NCBI GenBank assembly: GCA_024648695.1
Contig: JACAVV010000027.1
Coordinates: 1 to 64,000, forward strand
Source of the DNA: Nitrospina sp.
GTDB lineage: Bacteria; Nitrospinota; Nitrospinia; Nitrospinales; JACRGP01
Length of the DNA: 64,000 nucleotides
Reading direction: 5' to 3'
Shown: in pieces, positions 51,201 through 59,182 of the stretch
Layout: every line of letters starts with the position of its first letter
Position numbering within the stretch: position 1 is the first letter of the stretch
Notes under the pieces: model-generated
Told to the model about the DNA's origin: nothing
Database searches by the model: none
What the model saw: the letters and a program-made list of their open reading frames with translations, nothing else
Made by a program: the position numbers and the translations under genes

Positions 51201-54172
51201 TCAACGGGTATATGGTGAGCAACCACAAAATTTTCCAGGCGCAAAAACAGATCATCGTTCCGCCGGTTAAAAATTTTCTGGACGTGGAAGTCTCATCGGA
51301 CCAGGAGAATTATCAACCGCGAGAGGAAGGAACCTTTACCGTCACCGCCAAAAACCATGAAGGTGAACCGGTCTCTGCCGAGTTGGCCCTGGGGCTGGTG
51401 GACGAGTCGGTGTACTCCATTCATGAAGAATTTGCCCAGGACCCGCGTCAGTTTTTCTATGGCGACAAACGGGGACAACGTGTCTATAGCAAAAGCTCGT
51501 TTCAGGAAAAGGTTTTGTTAAAAACCGAAAAGAAAGACAAAATCGAAGGGGGATTTGGCAACGAAGCGTTCAAGAAAGGAATGCTGGGTGGAGCTGTCGG
51601 ATTCGGTTCCAGGGCCAAAGAGCTCAGAGCCCGGTCGGGGGACAAGGCCATGTTGCAAGCCGCACCACCCATGTCGGCGTCGGCACCCGCTCCCGCGATG
51701 GAAGCTGAGTTTATGGATATGGACATGGCGGTTGCTGAAGAATCCGCAGGAGCGTTTGCAGGTGCTGATGGGGAAGCCGGTGCCAGCGGAGAGGTGATCG
51801 TGCGCAGTGATTTTCGCACCACGGTTTTCTGGCGGTCCAATATCGAAACCGGAAAGGATGGGAAGGCAGAGGTTAAAGTCCGCTTTCCCGATTCGCTCAC
51901 ACAATGGCGCGCCACCGCACGGGCGGTCACCCGCGTCAATCAATTCGGAATCGATACCCAGGAAACACGCACCCGGCAACCTTTGATCGCGCGCCTGCAA
52001 GCTCCGCGGTTTTTTGTGGTGGGTGACTCGGTGACCATTTCCGGGGTGTTTAATAATAATACGGAATCCGCTTTGGAAGTGATCCCGAAACTGGGAGCGG
52101 CAGGCGTGACGGTGGATTCCAGATGGAGTGTTTCGAATAAGGATCATCGTAAAGGCGATCAAATCGAAGTCCCTCCGCATAGCGAAACGCGTGTCGATTG
52201 GCAAGTCAAGGTGGAAGTACCGGGAGAAGCGAAGCTCAAGCTCACTGGTTTGGGACAACGTTATTCCGACGCTATGGAAAAAAGTTATATCGTGCACGAT
52301 CACGGCATCGAAAAATTGATCGCTCAATCGGGCAAAGCACGTAACAAGGAAACATCCATTCACCTGAGCATTCCCGCCGAACGAAATATTGAAAGCACAG
52401 ACCTTGTGGTGCAGATCGCTCCAAGCATGGCCACCACTCTGCTGGACGCCCTGCCCTATTTGATAGATTACCCCTACGGCTGTACGGAACAGACTATGAG
52501 CCGCTTCCTGCCGTCCATCATCACGGCCAGAACACTGGCGAATCTGGACTTTCCCAAAGAAGAGGTAATGGGACGCATGTTCGGTGGCATCGAAGCCCAA
52601 TATAGCGAACTGACTCATCCCAAGGGCAAGCAGGATATGGAGAAACTGGATGACATGGTTGCCGAAAGCCTCGAACGCTTGTACGATTTTCAACAGGCTG
52701 ACGGCGGTTGGGGCTGGTGGAAGGAAGGCGACGGCGACCCCTTCATGACGGCTTATGTGATGTGGGGACTCCTGCTCGCCAAATCCGCTGGAGAGGATAT
52801 CGATATGGGCACGGTGGACGAAGCCAACCGTTTCCTGGATAAGGCGCTTATTGAAGAAGAACTGCAATTCGACCGGCAGGCCTGGATTCTCCATGCCTTG
52901 TCTGAAGCCCACGTTCGCATGAAAACGAATTCGGTTTCCCGGTTTCAGAAAAAAGCGTTTGATAATCTGTGGACACATAGGGACAAACTGAATGCCTACA
53001 CGCGTGCTCTGTTCGCTCTGTCGGCCCAGAACTATGGATTCAAAGACAAGGCGAAGCTCTTGATTGAAAACCTGGAAAACGGAGTCAAGTGGGACGACAC
53101 CCCGGACACCTCCATCGTTCAACGCGGCGAACAGCAATCCTCTGCCCAGACTATGAAAACAGCCCATTGGGGCGAAGACGGCATTTACTGGCGCTGGTCG
53201 CAAGGCGGTGTCGAAGCCACAGCCTTTGCCTTGAAAGCCCTGTTAGCCATCGACCCCAAAAACGCGCTGGTGGAACCAGTGATGAACTGGCTGGTGAAAA
53301 ACCGTCGCGGCGCGCAATGGAGCAACACGCGGGATACCGCCATCGTCGTGCTGGCCCTCAACGATTACCTTTCTGTAAGCGGCGAGTTGGCAAGCGAGGT
53401 GGAATATCAATTAATAGTGAACGGACATTCAGTGGCAACGCAGAGGGTCACGCCGCAAACCGTTTTATCCGCACCGGGAACATTCCGTGTGCCGCAAAAA
53501 TGGATAATAAACGGCGATAATGAAATCAAGATCGTCAAGACGAGTGGCGACGCACCACTTTACTTTTCCGCACAAGCGAAGTTTTTCAGTCGCGAAGAAC
53601 CGGTAACGGCCGCAGGCAATGAAATTTTTCTGCGACGGCAGTATTACAAACAGGTGGGGCGTCCGACTCTTCTCAAAGGCTACGTGTATGACTTCGAACC
53701 TCTCAACGATGGCGACTCCATTCAAAGCGGCGAACGGGTGGAAGCGGTGATTACCATTGAATCGAAGAACAACCTTGAGTATCTGCTGTTCGAAGATTTG
53801 AAACCGGCAGGCTTCGAAGCCGTCGCCATTTTGAGCGGCCAGAATGTTTATGCCAAGGAGTTGAAATCCGGATCTGCCGACGCCTTATTTCGAAACGATC
53901 CTAACATAAAGAAAATAGCCGGCGGCGAACTGGAGTCGCAGGACTTCACCGGTCGCCAGCGCTGGGTGTATCAGGAATTACGCGACCGGCAGGTGGCTCT
54001 GTTTATCGACAAACTGCCAGAAGGCTATTGGCAATTGCGTTATTCCTTGCGCGCAGAAGTGCCCGGCGAATTCCACGCCCTGTCCGTCCTGGGACACGCC
54101 ATGTACGTCCCCGAAATAAAAGCCAATGGTCAGGAGATAAGAATTACCGTGAAGGACCGGCCTTTGCAATGA
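48215..54172 (+). CDS. Alpha-2-macroglobulin family protein with thioester motif
   Basis: A very large exported protease-trap-like protein (about 1985 residues). A signal peptide without a lipobox Cys (cleavage near AVAMAQ) precedes a TPR-like helical region (about 30-300). Several MG domains follow, then the A2M/TED region with the thioester motif YGCTEQ (C1423) and an alpha-helical toroid (residues about 1395-1700). A low-complexity stretch rich in Ala, Met, Pro and Glu (about 1145-1192) sits where a bait region might be. The frame is open upstream, but ATG 48215 has AAGGAGAC and starts the signal peptide. Bacterial homologues guard the periplasm against host or rival proteases, often with a PBP1C partner; none is in view. 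Confidence 0.9.
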   Translation: MHTPNPFKPTLQCLLQMFLVSILSLGAVAMAQDSEYENLKQKAETYYDRGSYAKAHASYLQAQKSKVPEKDTRWLKFKIADSLWRSQASTRRPDNTLEEKARGGLEVLIRDIKREEDKDRLWVEVKESLGDYWWMRKHSKNWGQAWPHYQQALDWWAGAQDIELARTRYLGMVWKVASPSWREPYYYYGYYGNSLPVDILENVVKIAQTENDKARAHYLLAMSLRHQGGWDAQKRVSESFETALEMGKDNDWYDDALFHYAEWLARYGPVRILENGQTVREPDFNRAVEMFRRLTREFRKGETRYYDQARRQAESIVSPVLAVRVSNFFLPESTIKFHLNWRNIPNITLTLFEIDLTDDISFRNKNRDWFQNVNPNRLKKVKSWNFDTHDEGDHHPGQSEEELEEELPIGAYILQVTGGGQKAQDLVLVTDSSLVVKTSPDQALVYFCDSQDGAPIANARVFLAESYYHGRHWRWRDHESTTNDEGMAVFKLKSDSRNRRFFAAANHKGRQAFATIHGYGSLSKNSHWKIYAHTDRPAYRPEETLHWKMTARIYDGTVYNTPGNEKVEYEITDPRGSKVDTGTVNLNAFGSAWGELELSKSMPLGTYRITFWNKGRKDHLGSASLFQLEEYKLPEFKVSVSTPEENGRQKTFRLGEEVEIEIQADYFFGGPVGKANVEVVIYQKPYYHYWHPTPDFPWFFDEGIHPRPRYYGRGQQVKREVLKTDAQGKATLKLQTPANNGQDLEYEIEARVTDASRREITARSTVKVTSKPYYVYMNPEHYLHQPQDKVQINIRSLDANSQPVQVEGKVRLTRDVWIEVWVDPSGKEISGPELRTFKDSAKIFPPPPPTPGGPSWHLKFQGYEHDEIFTQTLKTDEKGEAEFTFTPEREGYYRVAWTSQVEEAPPVQSETTVWVATNATTALGYHHGGLELVVDKESFHAGQKAPVMIMVPSNDRYVLFSVEADDLYSYRLVHLKGTVKLVQLDITEKHVPNIFLNGYMVSNHKIFQAQKQIIVPPVKNFLDVEVSSDQENYQPREEGTFTVTAKNHEGEPVSAELALGLVDESVYSIHEEFAQDPRQFFYGDKRGQRVYSKSSFQEKVLLKTEKKDKIEGGFGNEAFKKGMLGGAVGFGSRAKELRARSGDKAMLQAAPPMSASAPAPAMEAEFMDMDMAVAEESAGAFAGADGEAGASGEVIVRSDFRTTVFWRSNIETGKDGKAEVKVRFPDSLTQWRATARAVTRVNQFGIDTQETRTRQPLIARLQAPRFFVVGDSVTISGVFNNNTESALEVIPKLGAAGVTVDSRWSVSNKDHRKGDQIEVPPHSETRVDWQVKVEVPGEAKLKLTGLGQRYSDAMEKSYIVHDHGIEKLIAQSGKARNKETSIHLSIPAERNIESTDLVVQIAPSMATTLLDALPYLIDYPYGCTEQTMSRFLPSIITARTLANLDFPKEEVMGRMFGGIEAQYSELTHPKGKQDMEKLDDMVAESLERLYDFQQADGGWGWWKEGDGDPFMTAYVMWGLLLAKSAGEDIDMGTVDEANRFLDKALIEEELQFDRQAWILHALSEAHVRMKTNSVSRFQKKAFDNLWTHRDKLNAYTRALFALSAQNYGFKDKAKLLIENLENGVKWDDTPDTSIVQRGEQQSSAQTMKTAHWGEDGIYWRWSQGGVEATAFALKALLAIDPKNALVEPVMNWLVKNRRGAQWSNTRDTAIVVLALNDYLSVSGELASEVEYQLIVNGHSVATQRVTPQTVLSAPGTFRVPQKWIINGDNEIKIVKTSGDAPLYFSAQAKFFSREEPVTAAGNEIFLRRQYYKQVGRPTLLKGYVYDFEPLNDGDSIQSGERVEAVITIESKNNLEYLLFEDLKPAGFEAVAILSGQNVYAKELKSGSADALFRNDPNIKKIAGGELESQDFTGRQRWVYQELRDRQVALFIDKLPEGYWQLRYSLRAEVPGEFHALSVLGHAMYVPEIKANGQEIRITVKDRPLQ

Positions 54173-54501
54173 ATAATCGAGAGATTGCCATAGAATATTT
54201 AAGATGTTTCTGCGCTGGAGATATTCATCGCCTGGAATCATTGATGGCACCCGATTTAAGTTTCATCGGTACCTTTCATACTTTTCACTCAGCAGAAGAG
54301 TATCTGGAAAGTTTGAGACATAATCCGCCGGAAAAATGCGAATATAAAATGTTGAGTGTTACAACAAATGAAGACTCGGTGGCCATTTTCTATGAATATC
54401 AAAAAACGGATCAGGTAATGCAAATAGCACAATTATTCAGAATCAAAAACAAACTTATCAAAGATATCCTGTTGATATTTGACGGTAGAGGTCTCGATTA
54501 G
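54169..54501 (+). CDS. SnoaL-like / NTF2-fold protein
   Basis: A 110-residue protein, MNNREIAIEYLRCFCAGDIHRLESLMAPDLSFIG, with the compact alpha+beta outline of the NTF2/SnoaL superfamily (cone-shaped barrel). No catalytic residues can be assigned. The ATG overlaps the macroglobulin stop (ATGA), so it is translationally coupled to it; a functional link is possible but unproven. Confidence 0.7.
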   Translation: MNNREIAIEYLRCFCAGDIHRLESLMAPDLSFIGTFHTFHSAEEYLESLRHNPPEKCEYKMLSVTTNEDSVAIFYEYQKTDQVMQIAQLFRIKNKLIKDILLIFDGRGLD

Positions 54502-54850
54502 CATCCACTGTTGGAGGTTAACCGACCATCGTTGCTATAATGAACCCGTAGGTTGGGGTGACAACGCTCCAATATTGCCAAACTAGAAAAAGGTTTATCG
54601 GGGAATTCCCATTCGAATTCAAACAAAGAAATCTCCTATATTTTTAACCCAGCAGGCCCCTTTGCATTCGTTTCAAAATTACAGATGCATGAGATTTATA
54701 AAGCGAAGTCTATTTTGTTGGGGTTCGTTCCTCACCCTAATCTACGCGCTGAAGTTTTTTCAGGCTGGTTCACCTTGTCTGAAAAAGTAAGATAAAGTGC
54801 GAAACTGAACTTCTATGCCTCAATAAAAACCTTTTAACAAAAATTACCTT
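54502..54850. other. 349-bp spacer upstream of the PIN-like gene
   Basis: No convincing gene. A TATAAT hexamer (54536-54541) with TTGGAG 19 bp upstream (54511-54516) is a possible weak promoter. Confidence 0.3.
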
Positions 54851-56092
54851 ATGGGCCCAAATATTATTTTTGATAAATCTGTACTAGAGGGACTTAACCC
54901 TGATGAAGCAATGTGGCTCGACCAATTTTTTAATTCTAATATTACACCTCTTTTTTTTATTGAGACATTGGCAGATCTTGAGAAGGAAGTTCGAAAAGGG
55001 CGCGTTCCAGAGCAAGTTGTTGGAAGCTTAGCTTATAAAACACCAGATTTGCATTCCAAACCAAATGTCCATTACACCAATCTACTTGAGGGTGAGCTTT
55101 TTGGATTATGTCCCCCCTTGAACATGGAGAGCGGAATAATATATGCGTCAGGTGGTAAAGCTGTAAAATTGGGAGAAAATACAGGAGTAATCTTTCAGTC
55201 TTCTGCCGAAGAGGAGGCGCTAGACCGTTGGCAAAATAAAGAATTTATGGACATTGAGCGACTTTACGCAAAAAAATGGAGACAGGATCTTTCAAATATA
55301 AACCTTGAGAAAAGTTACAAAGAGTACCAAAAGTTTTTTCCTATGGGAAAACCGCTGACACTTAATGACGTGAAAAAATTGGTAGAATTCCATATTAATG
55401 GACCAGACCAAGAAAAAGTTCTAGATTTTGGTCTTATTCTTCTGGGGGTTTCTAATCCTGGTCAAATTGAAATTAAAAATAGGTGGAGAAACTCAGGAAA
55501 ACCTTCCATTTCCAATTTTTTTCCATACTTTACTTATATCTTTTCAGTGGATTTATTCTTCTATCTTGCTATTGCTTCTGATCTTATTGGACGAAGGAGA
55601 TCAAGCAACAAAATTGATTTAGCGTATTTATACTACCTTCCGTTTTCCATGATCTTTACATCCAGTGATAAATTACATGAAGAAATAACTCCATTTTTTC
55701 TTCGTGAGAATCAATCATTTGTTCGTGGAAAGGATTTAAAAACCGATCTTTCTAAACTTGATAATTATTACGACTCCCTTCCGGAAGACACAAAAAAAAG
55801 AGGTGTTCAGAGTTTTGCCTCTTATCCGCCTATGGATGATTCTTTTTTGGTTACTCGACTTTGGGACAAGCATTGTTCCTCTAATTGGCGTGAGCTTGTT
55901 CAGAAACCAATACCCGGCAAAAATAGGCCCACCATTGAAAAAATTATTGAAGAAACAAATCATTTTATAGAAAAAGGGATTCCAATTACTAATGGAAACC
56001 AAGTTACTGAAGATAGTGTAGGCAAAATGATTATTGAGCGAAAAGTTTTAAAACAAAAAGGGAAATGGACTCGTTTTCCACCTGAGATTTAA
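54851..56092 (+). CDS. PIN-like domain protein, unknown function
   Basis: A 413-residue AT-rich gene. The N-terminus IIFDKSVLEGLNPDEAMWLDQFF followed by FIETLADLEKEV, and later IDLAYLYYLPFSMIFTSSDKLHEE, place acidic residues (D8, E38, D42, D255, D272) in the order of a PIN-type nuclease, split by a long insertion (about 50-225). It could be an RNase of a defence or toxin type. No ribosome binding site is obvious and no partner gene is evident, although ParDE follows. The base composition differs from the flanking housekeeping genes, suggesting acquisition. Confidence 0.6.
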   Translation: MGPNIIFDKSVLEGLNPDEAMWLDQFFNSNITPLFFIETLADLEKEVRKGRVPEQVVGSLAYKTPDLHSKPNVHYTNLLEGELFGLCPPLNMESGIIYASGGKAVKLGENTGVIFQSSAEEEALDRWQNKEFMDIERLYAKKWRQDLSNINLEKSYKEYQKFFPMGKPLTLNDVKKLVEFHINGPDQEKVLDFGLILLGVSNPGQIEIKNRWRNSGKPSISNFFPYFTYIFSVDLFFYLAIASDLIGRRRSSNKIDLAYLYYLPFSMIFTSSDKLHEEITPFFLRENQSFVRGKDLKTDLSKLDNYYDSLPEDTKKRGVQSFASYPPMDDSFLVTRLWDKHCSSNWRELVQKPIPGKNRPTIEKIIEETNHFIEKGIPITNGNQVTEDSVGKMIIERKVLKQKGKWTRFPPEI

Positions 56093-56417
56093 AAACTTAA
56101 AAATGGTTGAGAAAATATTCGACAATAATAGGGATTGGATTTTTCCAGGAAACTTTTTAAAATATATCCTTTTTTCTGTATGAAATAAATTTTTTGTAAT
56201 AGTACAGAAATACCCTCAATACCAATTGTTCGCTTTGGGTTGAATGGTGTAGAACAGGAAAGTTGAACTGAGCTAGTTCTACCCAAAGCAACCTATTAAA
56301 TATCAGTTTTTGAACGTTTGATGACACCCATTTATTTATCCAAATGATTGTCTGGGTGAAACTGAATCATACATTGTGATAAAATTATTAAAGATTAAAA
56401 TAGATGAAGGTACCAAT
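56093..56417. other. 325-bp AT-rich spacer before parD
   Basis: No gene seen. It should contain the parDE promoter; no operator could be identified with confidence. Confidence 0.3.
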
Positions 56418-56669
56418 ATGCCAAAACTTTCAATTACCATTCCAAATGATATGGACAAATTCATAAAAGATGCCATGAAGTCTGGCCAATTTGAAAACAC
56501 CAGTGATTATTTTCAACATTTGGTCCAACAGGAAAGAGTGCGGGAAGATAAAATCACTAAACTGAAGGTGCTTCTCGAAAAAGCAGAGGCAAGTGGCGTC
56601 AGCCAAAAACGGGTTCCCGAGATTATGCATGACGTAGAAAATCGCCTCCGTAAAAATGGTCAGCTATAA
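56418..56669 (+). CDS. parD: ParD-like antitoxin (ribbon-helix-helix)
   Basis: An 83-residue antitoxin with an N-terminal ribbon-helix-helix (MPKLSITIPNDMDKFIKDAM), followed by the helical toxin-binding tail FENTSDYFQHLVQQERVREDK. It binds and neutralises ParE and represses its own operon. ATG 56418 is preferred over an upstream in-frame GTG for its canonical start. It overlaps parE by 14 bp. Confidence 0.88.
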   Translation: MPKLSITIPNDMDKFIKDAMKSGQFENTSDYFQHLVQQERVREDKITKLKVLLEKAEASGVSQKRVPEIMHDVENRLRKNGQL

Positions 56670-56946
56670 ACTTTCAAATGAGGCAGAAAAACAGTTAGAT
56701 GCAATCTATGAATACTCAATTTTGAAACATGGCTTGCAGAAAGCCAGAATCTACCTGTCCGGATTTGCAGAGAGTTTCGAAAGTATTGTTGAAAACCCCA
56801 TGATTGGTTGGGACTACGGTTTTGTCAAAAAGGGCTATAGGCGATTCGAATACGAAAACCACTCCATATATTACACTTTTGGAAATAACACGATTGTTAT
56901 TCAAAAAATCCTTCACAAAAAACAAGACCCCACCATTAATCTTTAG
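56656..56946 (+). CDS. parE: ParE-family toxin
   Basis: A 96-residue RelE/ParE superfamily toxin: YKLSNEAEKQLDAIYEYSILKHGLQKA, then GYRRFEYENHSIYYTFGNNTIVIQKILHKKQDP, the standard end. ParE toxins usually poison DNA gyrase. The start overlaps the antitoxin gene, the usual ParDE arrangement. Probably an addiction or stress module on a small acquired patch. Confidence 0.9.
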   Translation: MVSYKLSNEAEKQLDAIYEYSILKHGLQKARIYLSGFAESFESIVENPMIGWDYGFVKKGYRRFEYENHSIYYTFGNNTIVIQKILHKKQDPTINL

Positions 56947-57063
56947 ATTTTAAAAATTCCCATCCATATTTGGAAGTATTTTTTTCAAAGTTTCCTTGAA
57001 AGCGGAAGGAATTTTCGATAGCCTGCTTTTTCTATTTTTTCAATCCCCATTCAGGCTTTTCTA

Positions 57064-58542
57064 ATGATTTGTGTTCCCATTGTATCCACCACCACTGAGC
57101 AGGTTTTAAAGGATCTTGAAACCGCCCTCCCCTGGGCGGACTTGATCGAGTTTCGGGTTGACCTCATGGTCGATTCGCCGGACCTTTCGAAACTCATAAA
57201 TGCCTGCCCCAAACCCTGCATCGTGACCAATCGGACCAAGCAGGAGGGGGGCCAGTTCAAGGGCAGTGAAGAAGAAAGAACCACCATCCTGAAACAGGCT
57301 ATGGATGCAGGCGCGGATTATATTGATATCGAAGCGTCGACTCCCAAAGAATTTTTGAAACCCATTCTTGAAAGTACGGGGTCCACTCAAAAAATTCTGT
57401 CGTATCACGATTTTTCCCGCACCCACGACCGTCTGGATGACATTTATGACACCATGTGCCAGCTTCCTGCGGACGTGGTGAAAATCGTCACCTACGCTAT
57501 GGACCTGAATGACAATCTGCAAATTTTTCGCTTGTTGCATCGTGCTAAAAAAGAGGAACAAAAACTAATCTCCTTTTGCATGGGCGAGAAAGGGGAAATT
57601 TCGCGCATCCTGTCGCCTTTGATGGGCGGGTTTTTGACCTTCGGCAGTTTGGCCACAGGTAAGGAAAGCGCGCCGGGACAAATTCTGGCATCTACTTTAA
57701 AAGACGTGTACCGCGTGGACCAGATTCGACCGGAGATGAAATGGTTCGGCGTCATAGGCGACCCGGTATCGAAGAGCATGGGTTATCTCATCCACAACCG
57801 GGCGTTTAAAGAAACCGGCTTGCCTCACATTTATCTGCCCTTTTGGGTTTTGAACCTGCAAAAGTTTTTTTCCGGATTCGAACCTTTCTTTGAAGGACTA
57901 AGCGTCACCATGCCATACAAGGAAGACATCATGCCCTTACTCGACGAGATCGATCCGCTCGCCAAAAAAATCGGGGCAGTCAATACCGTCGTGCGCGAAG
58001 GGAGCCGCTGGAAAGGCTATAACACCGACGTATCCGGTGCCATGCGCGCCCTGGAAGCGTTCACGAAGATAAAGGATAAACGAGTGCTAATCATCGGAGC
58101 TGGCGGAACTGCCAAGGCGATCGGTCATGGTGTATCGGAAAAAGGAGGGCGTTTGACGGTGACCTACAATCAAAACAAGGAACGCGGTGAAGCTTTAGCG
58201 AGGGAACTGAATTGCGAATTAAGAGCCATGCGCGATATCGAACACTGCGAATGCGATATCCTGATCAACTGCTCCCCTGTGGGAATGAGTCCAAAAGTTG
58301 CCGAGTCGCCGGTGCCGCAAAGATTTTTAAAACCGGGTATGGTCGTGTTCGACTCAGTTTACAATCCGCCGGAAACCCGTCTCATCAAGGATGCCAAATT
58401 GGCCGGATGCCAAACCATCGCGGGACCGGAGTTGTTCCTCAATCAGGGGGCGGACCAATTCGAAATGTGGACGGGTGAAAAAGCCCCCCTGCAGGCGATG
58501 CGGGAAGTCTTGTTCGAGAAACTGTTTCCCAAGGACGGATAA
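57064..58542 (+). CDS. aroDE: Bifunctional 3-dehydroquinate dehydratase / shikimate dehydrogenase
   Basis: A 492-residue fusion catalysing two successive steps of the shikimate pathway. The N-terminal half (1-215) is a type I dehydroquinase with E29/R31 (EFRVD), H115 (SYHDF) and the Schiff-base K140 (VVKIVTYA). The C-terminal half (about 225-490) is shikimate dehydrogenase: GVIGDPVSKSMGYLIHN, MPYKEDI with the catalytic Lys, GAVNTVVR, NTDVSGAMRAL and IIGAGGTAKAI. Such fusions are known from plants and some bacteria. No ribosome binding site is evident before ATG 57064. Convergent with the rhodanese gene. Confidence 0.95.
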   Translation: MICVPIVSTTTEQVLKDLETALPWADLIEFRVDLMVDSPDLSKLINACPKPCIVTNRTKQEGGQFKGSEEERTTILKQAMDAGADYIDIEASTPKEFLKPILESTGSTQKILSYHDFSRTHDRLDDIYDTMCQLPADVVKIVTYAMDLNDNLQIFRLLHRAKKEEQKLISFCMGEKGEISRILSPLMGGFLTFGSLATGKESAPGQILASTLKDVYRVDQIRPEMKWFGVIGDPVSKSMGYLIHNRAFKETGLPHIYLPFWVLNLQKFFSGFEPFFEGLSVTMPYKEDIMPLLDEIDPLAKKIGAVNTVVREGSRWKGYNTDVSGAMRALEAFTKIKDKRVLIIGAGGTAKAIGHGVSEKGGRLTVTYNQNKERGEALARELNCELRAMRDIEHCECDILINCSPVGMSPKVAESPVPQRFLKPGMVVFDSVYNPPETRLIKDAKLAGCQTIAGPELFLNQGADQFEMWTGEKAPLQAMREVLFEKLFPKDG

Positions 58543-58553
58543 CAAACATAGCA

Positions 58554-58889
58554 TCAATACCTGGGGACGTCGGGATCCACCCTTAACGACCAGGCATCGA
58601 TTCCGCCACTTAAATTGTAAACCGAATCGAATCCCGAAGCCGCCAGTATCTGCGCCCCGTGCTGGGACCGGATTCCATGATGGCAAATCACAACGACGTC
58701 TTTATCCTTTTGAATTTCCCCGACACGTTGACTCAATTGTCCCAAGGGCAACAAGTGCGACCCTTCGATTTTAGCCGCATCGAACTCCCAGCTTTCACGA
58801 ACATCGAGTAAAAATAAATTCTCGCCGGCGTCCAATCGTTCCTTTAAATCCTGTGGGCTCATTTGGCTAATTGAAGATGCGCTCATCAT
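58554..58889 (-). CDS. Single-domain rhodanese (GlpE-like)
   Basis: A 111-residue rhodanese. The active-site loop is C69-HHGIRS (VVICHHGIRSQHGAQIL), with the FLLDVRESWEFDAAKIEGSHLLPLG front typical of the fold. It transfers sulfane sulfur, perhaps to cyanide, thioredoxin or sulfur carriers. The ribosome binding site AAGGATTCG precedes two tandem ATGs. Stands alone. Confidence 0.92.
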   Translation of the reverse strand: MMSASSISQMSPQDLKERLDAGENLFLLDVRESWEFDAAKIEGSHLLPLGQLSQRVGEIQKDKDVVVICHHGIRSQHGAQILAASGFDSVYNLSGGIDAWSLRVDPDVPRY

Positions 58890-59182
58890 CGAATCCTTGT
58901 AAAAATAAAATCAAATCACCTTTCCTTTTTTAGATACCCTGAATATGGAAAAAGTTTCAATGATGGCCGATTTAAACAGAAATAATTTTGCTTGCCTGGG
59001 TTCATACGCCAAATAAAGGTTTCAATCGGGATTTAAAAAAATCGTGCAAAAATTTTTCTTTCGATTGAAACGTTGAACCGGTCTACTTCATCAAAAAAGA
59101 ATTTGTAAGACAAATGATCGCATAACCATTAAAATGGTTTTTGAGAAAGCCTCTTCTTCTCCAGAAATTTTTAATCCGATTT
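58890..59182. promoter_or_regulatory. Upstream region of the secretion operon with a 10-bp inverted repeat
   Basis: A 293-bp region. GTTTCAATCG (59019-59028) is repeated inverted as CGATTGAAAC (59062-59071), 33 bp apart; a third GTTTCAAT lies near 58955. This spacing suits looping or dimer binding by a regulator. Seen directly; function inferred. Confidence 0.4.

Noticed and set aside
51518-53203. 561-codon minus-strand frame
   Set aside because: Antisense to the macroglobulin gene; low-quality, His/Phe-rich translation typical of a shadow frame.
59019-59071. CRISPR-like GTTTCAAT/ATTGAAAC repeats
   Set aside because: Only one inverted pair and no regularly spaced direct repeats, so not an array.
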